DNA from: Candidatus Sumerlaeota bacterium
GTDB lineage: Bacteria; Sumerlaeota; Sumerlaeia; UBA8349
DNA: 35,365 nt
Direction: 5' to 3'
NCBI GenBank assembly: GCA_016931035.1
Contig: JAFGFN010000178.1
Span: 1-35,365 of the forward strand
Shown: positions 25,891-34,526 of the stretch, piece by piece
Position numbering within the stretch: position 1 is the first letter of the stretch
Layout of the letters: each line of letters starts with the position of its first letter
Made by a program: the position numbers and the translations under genes
The notes under the pieces: generated by a model
Databases searched by the model: none
What the model was told of the DNA's origin: nothing
The model's input: only the letters and a program-made list of their open reading frames with translations

Positions 25891-26286
25891 CTAGATCGCC
25901 TGCACGTGGACTCGGCGCGTCCTTGGACCGTCGAATTCGCAGAAGTAGATTCCTTGCCAGGTCCCGAGGACGAGCGACGCGTCGCGCACGATCATTGTCT
26001 GCGAGCAACCGACGATCGAGGACTTGATGTGGGCGTCGCTGTTGCCCTCTCCGTGGCGATAGGGCCAGGAATGCGGGACGATTTTCTCGAGTCCCATCAG
26101 AATATCGTGCCCCACGTCGGGATCGGCGTTTTCGTTGACCGTCACGGCCGCCGTGGTGTGGGGACAGCAGACGACACAGATGCCCGATTTCACCCCGGAT
26201 TCTCGCACGATCTTCTCGACCTGCGAGGTGATATCGACCAGTTCGTTGCGGCGATGCGTGCGCACGTCGAAGGTCTGCATACTCAT
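25891..26286 (-). CDS. yjbQ: YjbQ family protein (secondary thiamine-phosphate synthase-like)
   Basis: This 131-residue protein belongs to the YjbQ/UPF0047 family (PF01894), small trimeric proteins with weak thiamine-phosphate synthase activity in vitro and no settled cellular role. Conserved signatures are clear: PHTTAAVTVNENADPDVGHD, the histidine-bearing HGEGNSDAHIKSSIVG, and LGTWQGIYFCEFDGPR. The start at 26286 gives the usual length. An in-frame ATG at 26346 would add 20 residues unlike the family. A second Met two codons in (26280) is also possible, and none has a strong ribosome site. It sits between the PP2C and STAS genes, which is unexpected for a metabolic protein and may simply reflect shared transcription. 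Confidence 0.92.
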   Translation of the reverse strand: MSMQTFDVRTHRRNELVDITSQVEKIVRESGVKSGICVVCCPHTTAAVTVNENADPDVGHDILMGLEKIVPHSWPYRHGEGNSDAHIKSSIVGCSQTMIVRDASLVLGTWQGIYFCEFDGPRTRRVHVQAI

Positions 26287-26462
26287 GGGTCCGTCGTGTC
26301 GAGTCGTCTCGACCCCTTGAAAATCGAGCGCATGGCCCACCGTCACTTCACCCTATGGCCGCGCGATTGTCAAGCGGGATGAATGCGCGAAGACTCCGGT
26401 TTCTCGACACCTCCGCTTCAGTATCCTGCGACCCCGAATCCCGTTCGATCGCAAAGGAAACA

Positions 26463-27716
26463 TCATCGGAACCGCATGATGGCAAGGGTGAGGTCGTCCT
26501 CCGTGGGATGGTCGTCGGCGAACTGCAGCAGGTCGGTCACAATGGCGATCTCGAGCTCGCGCGGAGCCATCTGGGCCGCGTTTTTGCGGACGACCTCGCG
26601 CAGGCGCTCCACCCCATACACCTCGCGTTCGCGATTGAAGCATTCGGGAATGCCGTCGGTGAAGAAGACGACGCAGTCGCCGGGCTGGAATTGGACTTCG
26701 GCGGTCGAATAGGAAATCTCTCGCGAGACGAGCTTGAGCGGGAAACCCTGGCATTTCGGGATTTCGACGACCTCGCCGGTCGAGGCCTGGAACCAGAGGG
26801 GGGGATTGTGGCCCGCCGAGGCGTAGCGGCACTCGAGCGTCTTCGTGTCGATTACGGCGTAGAACATCGTCGCGAACTGGTTGGTGGGGAGGTGATCGTA
26901 GAGAAGACGGTTCAGCTCTTCGAGCAGTCGGCCGGGCTCGAGGTAACGGCGCGAGAACATGTGAAACGCCTGACGGATCAGGGCCATGGCGACCATGGCG
27001 GGCGCGCCGTGACCGCTGACGTCGGCGACTAGGAATCCCAGTCGGTTGTCGTCGAGTTCGACCAGGTCGTAGTAGTCGCCGCCGCATTCGCTCGAGGGCC
27101 AGTAGAACGCGGTGAAGTCGAACCCCTCGGTTTCGGGAATCACCTGGGGAAGCATCGACTTCTGAATGCCCGAAACGACGTCGAGTTCCTGGTTCAGGCG
27201 CGAGGTGAGGCGGCGGAACTGTTCGTTGCGCAAGCTGAGAAGGGTCTGCAGATCGACGATGCGGAGACCCGCGCGGACGCGCGCCGCCAAATCGTCCAGG
27301 TGCAAAGGGCTGAGCATATAGTCGTCGGCGCCGGCGTCGAGCGCGCGGATCAGATCGTCGCGCATCTCGGCCGTGCCCGTGGCGAGGATGTAGAAGGGAT
27401 CGCGGGCGGGATCGTTCTTGAGACGGCCGAAAAGATCGGGGTTTGCCGTCTCGTGAGGCGCCAGTTCGCAGATCAGAACTCGGGGTTTGACCCGGTCCAG
27501 CTCGGCCACGAGGTCCGTGTCCGCGCGCGCCTCGACTACGTTGTGCCCGTCTCCCTTCAGGCGTTCGACCGCTAGAGGACGGTTCGGCCCCCCGACTCCG
27601 AAAAGGAGAATCGTTGCCGGAGCGGTCTGCTCGGAGAGCGCCATGGAGGCGATGGCGGTTTCGTCGCCCGCCGCTGGAACGTGTCGGATCCCCAAAGGGC
27701 CTGTGCCGGGTCCCAT
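26463..27716 (-). CDS. PP2C-type (SpoIIE/RsbU) phosphatase with degenerate receiver domain
   Basis: The 417-residue protein has a receiver-like domain (about 34-150), a coiled linker, and a PPM/SpoIIE phosphatase domain (about 190-415). The phosphatase side is intact: GGDYYD with Asp214 and Asp217, VADVSGHG with Asp232, FFTDGIPE, and a final EDDLTLAI. The receiver is not. The acidic pocket (usually DD) reads Gly40-Val41, the phospho-acceptor position is Glu84 or Cys83 in LICELAP, and the lysine of the K-P pair is Ser136. It cannot be phosphorylated in the normal way and may be locked or may sense something else. I chose 27716 because GAGGG lies just upstream. Met at 27644 is an alternative. 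It likely acts on the STAS protein encoded 0.6 kb downstream. Confidence 0.88.
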   Translation of the reverse strand: MGPGTGPLGIRHVPAAGDETAIASMALSEQTAPATILLFGVGGPNRPLAVERLKGDGHNVVEARADTDLVAELDRVKPRVLICELAPHETANPDLFGRLKNDPARDPFYILATGTAEMRDDLIRALDAGADDYMLSPLHLDDLAARVRAGLRIVDLQTLLSLRNEQFRRLTSRLNQELDVVSGIQKSMLPQVIPETEGFDFTAFYWPSSECGGDYYDLVELDDNRLGFLVADVSGHGAPAMVAMALIRQAFHMFSRRYLEPGRLLEELNRLLYDHLPTNQFATMFYAVIDTKTLECRYASAGHNPPLWFQASTGEVVEIPKCQGFPLKLVSREISYSTAEVQFQPGDCVVFFTDGIPECFNREREVYGVERLREVVRKNAAQMAPRELEIAIVTDLLQFADDHPTEDDLTLAIMRFR

Positions 27717-27749
27717 GCTTTCCCTCACCAGGGCGTTGTTGGTTGTCTG

Positions 27750-27765
27750 CGGTCCGAAACGCGGC
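27750..27765. repeat. 16-bp repeat, copy 2
   Basis: This is an exact second copy of CGGTCCGAAACGCGGC (first copy at 25269-25284), 34 nt upstream of the PP2C start codon as read on the minus strand. Confidence 0.7.
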
Positions 27766-27826
27766 TTGGGAGTTCTGCGCCGCACGCGCCGGTTCGGCCA
27801 CAAGGACAAGGGTGGGCCAAAGAGGC

Positions 27827-27993
27827 CTGTCACTACCTATTGCTTATCGGCACGTCGCGCCGCGAGGTTGAAGATTCGAGGAATGGCCGCTGTGGGAGAC
27901 TGGAGATTCTCGGCTTCAGGCCACAGGCCGAGCGGTTGGACAGATCGTCCCTCCGCTTCCGCCTCTGTCTATTGCCTACCCTCCACTGTCTGC
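27827..27993. repeat. Two degenerate inverted copies of the CAGTARR heptamer array
   Basis: CTGTCACTACCTATTGCTTA (starting 27827) and CTGTCTATTGCCTACCCTCC (starting 27964, continuing to 27993) match the complement of the array at 1-84, which reads CTGTCTACTGCCTACTG. There are a few substitutions and one deletion. They lie in the 282-bp gap between the sigma-54 activator and the PP2C gene. The rest of this gap shows no promoter I trust. Confidence 0.65.
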
Positions 27994-27998
27994 CGCCG

Positions 27999-29564
<1,566 letters not shown>

Positions 29565-29635
29565 CCGGTCCGCCAGTCCCGGACTGAGGGTTGAGAGGCC
29601 TCGTCGGCAGCCCGAGAAAACATACCGTTCTGTAG

Positions 29636-29664
29636 GTTGTAGAGCAGCGCGGACCTTGTGTCAA
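29636..29664 (-). promoter_or_regulatory. Predicted sigma-70 promoter of the sigma-54 activator gene
   Basis: On the minus strand, TTGACA (29664-29659), a perfect -35, is followed after 17 bp by TACAAC (29641-29636), a 4/6 match to the -10. Transcription would begin near 29629, with a leader of about 65 nt before the ATG at 29564. Confidence 0.62.
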
Positions 29665-30135
29665 CTCCTTTCTCCACAGTATTTTGTGGCCCATGCCGCC
29701 TCTCGGGTCTTTTCCAGATGCGAACCCGACCGAAACGGGAAAGACCGGTTGGGGAGCGACTTGGGGAGATTCGGATCACGCCGAGGCGGTACGAAACCGA
29801 AGGGTGGGTGTTTCTGTCCGCCTTCTCGCGACGATCGGGAACGCGTGGTCATCCTCAGCAGGACCTCGACGCCTCGACGCGGCGGCCACGGAAGACGGCG
29901 CGGAACATCGTGGAGAAGCTCGGCGCAGCCTCGGGTCGCAGCCCGATCGGGCTTGAGACTGTGGGCCGTAAGCGAGAATGGACGCAAAGAGGACCCTCCC
30001 CTCTTTCCCCTTGGGAGAGGGGAGGGGCGAGGGTCTCCAAAGATGGCCGAAACAGGAACGATGCCGTTCATGAAGACGAGAAATGAACGGAGAGAGCGGC
30101 CTCGCGCTCTTCGATGTCCTCTTCCACGATGCGAG
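29665..30135. other. Intergenic region between the glycosyltransferase and the activator gene
   Basis: These 471 bases have no believable gene; the long plus-strand frames here are GC-driven shadows. They contain a 10-bp hairpin at 29706-29746, a purine/pyrimidine palindrome at 29994-30026, and an 8-bp stem CCGTTCAT/ATGAACGG near 30063-30090. Close to the stop of the glycosyltransferase gene, the sequence AGAGCG...CGCTCT (about 30093-30113) could act as a weak terminator for the minus strand. Confidence 0.5.
29994..30026. repeat. Purine/pyrimidine palindrome (REP-like)
   Basis: An 11-bp perfect stem CCCTCCCCTCT/AGAGGGGAGGG flanks TTCCCCTTGGG, with an outer GACC/GGTC pair. This class of sequence, translated as LSPWERGG or PLPRGKRGG, is widespread between genes in many bacteria. 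Confidence 0.75.
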
Positions 30136-31254
30136 TCAGGAGGCCGCGATCCGTCGGTAGAGGTCGGCGAGGTGCGTGTATTCGCTCGCCCAGTTGTACC
30201 GGGCCTGAACGGCGAGTCGGCCGCGACGACCCATCTCGCGTGCTTCGGCGGGACGGTCGACAACCCAGCGCATGGCACGGGCGATATCGGTCGGGTCCTC
30301 GGGATCGGCCAGAAGCCCGCATTCCGCTTCCTCGACGATCGAACGCCAGAGCGGGAAGTCGGAAGCGATCACGGGGATGCCCGCGGCCATGTATTCGAAG
30401 AGCTTCGTCGGTTGGGCCTCGATATGATTCGGGAGCGGATGGAAGAGAACGAGTCCCGCTTGAGCGCGCGCCAGCTCGCGCCGGACGGCGGGCCGGTCGA
30501 GATATCCGAGTTCGTCCACGCGGCTCCATTCCGCCCGGGCGCGGAGCTCCTTCCGGAACCGTTCGCAGTTCCACTCACCGCCGAGCGTGAGGCGGACGGA
30601 CTCTCCGGCGATCGGCAGCGCCTCCACAATCTCTCGGAGACCGCGGATGGCGGTGATCCAACCGACGTAGACGAACCGTCCCGCGTCGGGTTCCGGTGAG
30701 AGGGACTCGTCGTCCGCGAACTCGGCGAGATCGGGAAAGTTCTGGACGATGGCGCAGCGAGGGTGCGACGCGAAACGCCGGGCGATATGGGGCGTGGCAC
30801 AGACAATCGCTGTCATTCTTCCGGCCAACCAGTCCTCTTGTCGGCCGAACCGCCAGGAAACAAACCGTCGCGTCCCGCGCGGCAGCCAGGGCTTGGCGAG
30901 AATCTGGGATCGGTAGTCTTCGTGAACGTCGTAGACGACCGGCTTGCCCGATCTTCGGCGCAGCACCGCCATGGGAGCGAGGAGCTCGGGGTCGTGGAAG
31001 TGAAAGAGGTCGGCCCTAGTGCGTTCGGCTTCGGACATCGCGTGCCGCACCGTCTTCAAGGCGCGTTCCAGGCGCGTGCGCGGCTTGGGAACCGAATGCA
31101 GGACGACGCCGTCGATCGTCTCGGTCCGCGCTTCGCCCTCGCGCGGCGCGACCAGGTGCACCTCGTGTCCGTCGCGGGCTAGGAAGCGGCACATCTTGCG
31201 GAATATCCGCACGTCTCGCCAAGTGTGAACGGTGGTCAGATGGGCGATTCTCAC
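30136..31254 (-). CDS. GT4 family glycosyltransferase
   Basis: The 372-residue protein is a GT-B fold, family 4 glycosyltransferase that adds a sugar from a nucleotide donor to a growing glycan. The N-terminal domain begins RIAHLTTVHTWRDVRIFRKM and includes FHFHDPELL and YDVHEDYRSQ. The donor-binding domain has FVYVGWITAIRGL, LTLGGEW and the E-x7-E region EYMAAGIPVIASDFPLW...EEAECG. I start it at a GTG (31254), which overlaps the stop of the upstream sugar transferase as GTGA and has AAGGGA 6 nt before it. The much longer upstream frame is a shadow of that gene. The overlap implies coupled translation, so this enzyme probably adds the second sugar after the initiating transferase. Confidence 0.93.
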   Translation of the reverse strand: MRIAHLTTVHTWRDVRIFRKMCRFLARDGHEVHLVAPREGEARTETIDGVVLHSVPKPRTRLERALKTVRHAMSEAERTRADLFHFHDPELLAPMAVLRRRSGKPVVYDVHEDYRSQILAKPWLPRGTRRFVSWRFGRQEDWLAGRMTAIVCATPHIARRFASHPRCAIVQNFPDLAEFADDESLSPEPDAGRFVYVGWITAIRGLREIVEALPIAGESVRLTLGGEWNCERFRKELRARAEWSRVDELGYLDRPAVRRELARAQAGLVLFHPLPNHIEAQPTKLFEYMAAGIPVIASDFPLWRSIVEEAECGLLADPEDPTDIARAMRWVVDRPAEAREMGRRGRLAVQARYNWASEYTHLADLYRRIAAS

Positions 31255-32636
31255 CGCGATCCCTTCATGACGGTGGCCACGCTTCGGAGGATGATCTGAA
31301 GATCCATGAAGAGAGATCGGTTCTTGATGTAGTAGAGATCGTGCTGGAGTTTGCGTTTGGCGTCCTCGACCGTCGCGCCGTAGCCGCACCGCAGCTGCGC
31401 CAGTCCCGTCAGTCCGGGCCGAACGCAGTGGCGCAGGCGGAAAATCGGCAGTTCCTTCTCGATCCGCTCGATCATTTCGGGGCGTTCGGGCCGAGGCCCG
31501 ACGAACGACATGTCGCCGACGAGGATGTTGAAGAACTGCGGGATTTCGTCCAGGCGGGTCTTGCGCAGGAAACGTCCGAACCCGGTCACCCGCGAGTCCT
31601 TTTCGTCCGCCCACTGGGCCCCGTTCTTCTCGGCGTCGACGCACATGGTGCGGAACTTGTAGATGCGGAACGTCTTGCCGAACCAGCCGCATCGCGTCTG
31701 CGAATACAGCGCGGCGCCGCGCGACGTGAGGCGCACCAGACACCAGACCAGGGGGAAGAGCGGAAGAGCGAGCGCGAGCGCGGCGATGGCGAGCGTCAGG
31801 TCCATCAGACGCTTGAGGACGATTTCAAAATCGCCTTCGACCGGGATTCTCTGGACGATCGACTCCTTGCCGGCGAGATCGTCGACGAAAACCTGTTCGA
31901 ACACCTCCTCGTAGAACCAGGTCTCGCTCAGGATTCGACAGCCGAAGAGGCCGGCCTCGCCGCAGTTCTCGATGATTCTCGGGATCTTGAGGCAATCGTT
32001 CGAGACGACAACCTCGTGGATTCCCATCCGACGGCAAATGTCCGTGACGTTCTCGACGCGTCCCGACGAATTCCTGTCCGTGTCGTCGAACGGGTTGATG
32101 AAACCGGTCAAGGCGTATTCGACCTCGTTTTTGAGCCTCTGTCGGAGAACGAACAGGTCGCGGTCGTCTCCGATGAGGAGCACGGCGGTCTTATAGCGTT
32201 GGAGACCGTAGTGCACAAACGTGTGGAGAAGCGCGACGAGAAGGAAGAAGACGCCGCCGAAGAAGACGTACGAGACGAGCGCGGCCTCGCGGCGCAGAAC
32301 AACCGTGTCGAATGCCAGGAGAGCCAGCGCGACGAGCGCGGCGAAGCTGGCGGCGCACAGAACCAGACTAATGCGACTGCGGATGACCGAGCGTTCGTAA
32401 AGCCCCGAGACGCTTCCCGCGATCATTGTCGAGACGGCGGCGAAGAGAAGGGCGAGGAGGGTCGACGGCGAATCGGAAGACGGACCGCCGGGGAGAATCT
32501 TGGCCGTGGCGCCGAGGGCGAGGAGGCACGCCATCGCGTCGAACACGAGCCAATAGACCCGGTTGACTTTGCCGTGCGTCGCGAATACGGACTTGGCCTT
32601 GGCGAGCCAGAAGCGTCTCGATCCGGTGGAGGGCAT
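31251..32636 (-). CDS. Polyprenyl-phosphate sugar-1-phosphate transferase (exopolysaccharide initiation)
   Basis: This 461-residue membrane enzyme starts polysaccharide synthesis by moving a hexose-1-phosphate from a UDP sugar to undecaprenyl phosphate (WbaP/WcaJ type). Four hydrophobic segments in residues 30-150 precede a Rossmann-like CoA-binding region (AVLLIGDDRDLFVLRQRL), as in the long PHPT subgroup. Then comes a membrane helix near 280-305 and the catalytic C-terminus: YKFRTM, TRLDEIPQFFNILVGDMS, FVGPRPERP and RPGLTGLAQ. AGGA lies 10 nt before the ATG. It overlaps the glycosyltransferase by four bases and lies 34 nt after pilT, so these genes form an operon-like set for surface glycan synthesis alongside type IV pilus retraction. 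Confidence 0.94.
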   Translation of the reverse strand: MPSTGSRRFWLAKAKSVFATHGKVNRVYWLVFDAMACLLALGATAKILPGGPSSDSPSTLLALLFAAVSTMIAGSVSGLYERSVIRSRISLVLCAASFAALVALALLAFDTVVLRREAALVSYVFFGGVFFLLVALLHTFVHYGLQRYKTAVLLIGDDRDLFVLRQRLKNEVEYALTGFINPFDDTDRNSSGRVENVTDICRRMGIHEVVVSNDCLKIPRIIENCGEAGLFGCRILSETWFYEEVFEQVFVDDLAGKESIVQRIPVEGDFEIVLKRLMDLTLAIAALALALPLFPLVWCLVRLTSRGAALYSQTRCGWFGKTFRIYKFRTMCVDAEKNGAQWADEKDSRVTGFGRFLRKTRLDEIPQFFNILVGDMSFVGPRPERPEMIERIEKELPIFRLRHCVRPGLTGLAQLRCGYGATVEDAKRKLQHDLYYIKNRSLFMDLQIILRSVATVMKGSR

Positions 32637-32670
32637 CTGCGCACATCCTGGAGTTTAGACGTCCTGGCGG

Positions 32671-33717
32671 CTAGATCTTCTCGAAATTCTCCGGGAACTT
32701 GCATTTCGAGATGGCGTCGTCGTAGTTGATCAAGCCCTTCTGGTAGAGGGTCTTGAGCGACTTGTCCATCGTCGTCATCCCCATCTCCGACGAAGTCTGC
32801 AGGATCGTCATGATCTGCTCGGTCTTGCGGCTGCGGATCACCTGGCGCACCGCGGGCGTCGCCAGGAGAATCTCGGTGGCGATCACGCGCCCTCGGTCGC
32901 CGGGAATCGGCAGGAGCAGCTGCGTGACGATCGCCTCGATGCTGGCCGCGAGTTGGATGCGGATCTGTTCCTGCTGGTGCGACGGAAACACGTCGATGAT
33001 CCGGTCGATCGTCTGCGCCACGTCGGGCGTATGGATCGTGGCGAGAACCAAGTGGCCCGTCTCGGCCGCGGTCAGCGCCGTCGCCATGGTTTCCATGTCG
33101 CGCATCTCGCCGATGGCGATCACGTCGGGGTCTTGCCGGAGACTATGGCGCAGGGCGGAGGCGAAGGACCGCGTGTCGGTCGCCAGCTCGCGCTGCTTGA
33201 TAATGCTGCGCTTGTGTTGATGGATGAACTCGATCGGGTCCTCGATCGTGACGATGACGCACGAGCGCGTCGCGTTGATCGTGTCGATCATGGCCGCCAG
33301 GGTCGTTGTCTTCCCCGAGCCCGTCGGACCCGTCACGAGGATCAGGCCGCTCTCCTCGCGGCACAGGTCCTCGACGACGGGAGGCAAACCGAGCTGGCGC
33401 AAGGATTGGACGCTCTCGTTAACGACGCGAAACGCCGCCTCGACCATCCCTCTCTGGCGATGCACGTTCACGCGGAAGCGTCCGACGCTGTTGACCGCGA
33501 GAGAAAAGTCCAGCTCCCACTCGCGATCGAACTTCTCCTTCTGCGTCTCGTTCATCACGCTCAGGACCATCTGATTGATCTCTTTGCCCTGGAGCGGACG
33601 CGCGTTGAGACGCGCCAGTTTGCCGTCGATGCGCAGGACGGGAGGCGCCCCTCGGCACAGATGCAGGTCCGACGCTTTGTGTTTCACCGCCTCGGCCAAC
33701 AAGGCATAGACTTCCAT
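32671..33717 (-). CDS. pilT: Type IV pilus twitching motility ATPase PilT
   Basis: PilT is the hexameric ATPase that retracts type IV pili. The 348-residue protein has the usual length. The N-terminal PAS-like part contains KASDLHL and PPVLRIDGKL. Walker A GPTGSGKTT is at 130-138, the Asp box VTIEDPIEF at 156-164, Walker B DPDVIAIGEMRD with Glu204 around 196-207, and the His box GHLVLATIHT at 221-230. The C-terminal PilT motif, AIRNLIREGK in classic members, reads AVRQVIRSRK (289-298), so the acidic residue needed for retraction in some PilT proteins is replaced. GGAGAG lies before the ATG. No other pilus genes are in the window; the 137-bp gap upstream separates it from the coiled-coil gene. 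Confidence 0.95.
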   Translation of the reverse strand: MEVYALLAEAVKHKASDLHLCRGAPPVLRIDGKLARLNARPLQGKEINQMVLSVMNETQKEKFDREWELDFSLAVNSVGRFRVNVHRQRGMVEAAFRVVNESVQSLRQLGLPPVVEDLCREESGLILVTGPTGSGKTTTLAAMIDTINATRSCVIVTIEDPIEFIHQHKRSIIKQRELATDTRSFASALRHSLRQDPDVIAIGEMRDMETMATALTAAETGHLVLATIHTPDVAQTIDRIIDVFPSHQQEQIRIQLAASIEAIVTQLLLPIPGDRGRVIATEILLATPAVRQVIRSRKTEQIMTILQTSSEMGMTTMDKSLKTLYQKGLINYDDAISKCKFPENFEKI

Positions 33718-33854
33718 CTTCTCTCTCCGTCTTCGCTTCAGTCCGTCTTCTGCGACAACGATTCCTACGGCTGTAACCGCGCGGGGCGTTCAATGTATTC
33801 TTCGGACCGCGCGCGCGTTCTCTTGAGCCGGACCGCCCGCCCGGGCGCCGCCTC

Positions 33855-34319
33855 TCAGGTCTTGTCGTCCAAATATCCGGGCCGAGGCGTATTGGCCGGG
33901 CGATAACCCTGGATGCCTTGCCGTTGCTGATCGAGCTTCCCGAGCGTCTCGCGCAGTTCCGTCTGGCGCTCCCGGATCAGCTCGACCCGATGTTCGATCT
34001 GGGACAACAATCCCGTCAGTCCCTTCTGAAGAAGACCGAGGAACTTGTCCACTTCCGCCGTCAGGTCGGGCGGGAAGATGCGCCGCCGTTCCGACCAGGG
34101 CTCGATGCACTCCATGAGCGAGGCCAGCTGCAATTCCGACTGGGTCATCAGCTCCTCGATCTGTTTCTGGAACGCCAGGGCCTGGGCCGCCTCCTTGACC
34201 GGGTCGCCCTGCAGGGTGTGTTCGGTCAATACCATCAAGCGACCGTAGGAGTCGCGCGCGTCGTTGAGCAGCGCCCGCAGGAGCTGCGGATCGTCGCGAT
34301 TCGGGACCGTGGAAGTCAT
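33855..34319 (-). CDS. Coiled-coil protein, possibly FlgN-like
   Basis: I do not recognise this 154-residue protein with confidence. It is predicted to be almost all helical, with two long amphipathic segments (about 10-75 and 85-135) separated by a short proline-containing turn (FPPDL), and a disordered tail ending GYRPANTPRPGYLDDKT. The arrangement of paired helices, with charged leucine-rich repeats and a late GY, resembles FlgN, the flagellar hook-protein export chaperone, but sequence identity is not obvious. There is no signal peptide. A good AAAGGA ribosome site 7 nt before the ATG and normal codon use support a real gene. It lies between guaA and pilT on the same strand, so a pilus or secretion role is only a guess. 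Confidence 0.75.
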   Translation of the reverse strand: MTSTVPNRDDPQLLRALLNDARDSYGRLMVLTEHTLQGDPVKEAAQALAFQKQIEELMTQSELQLASLMECIEPWSERRRIFPPDLTAEVDKFLGLLQKGLTGLLSQIEHRVELIRERQTELRETLGKLDQQRQGIQGYRPANTPRPGYLDDKT

Positions 34320-34526
34320 GGCGAATCCTTTCCGGGTAGAGAGCCGACCGACGGATGTCCAATGCGCCCAGACGAAGACCAGTGTCTCACAAACTGGGAC
34401 CGGAATGGAATGGTTTTGTGTGCGAAGGGTGTCGAGACGACGCGCAGACCGAGTCGGCGCCGCGGCGCAGACGTTTCCCGCTTCCTTCCCCTACGAGAAT
34501 TGACGCCCGTTCCAGCCCCGCCGCTT

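Noticed and set aside
26340..26373. Possible promoter for yjbQ on the minus strand
   Set aside because: There is a perfect TTGACA (26373-26368), but no acceptable -10 at 16-18 bp, only a weak TGAAGT.
31255..31743. Upstream extension of the glycosyltransferase frame
   Set aside because: These 163 codons overlap the sugar transferase gene in another frame and lack any motif. The GTG at 31254 with a ribosome site fits the family start.
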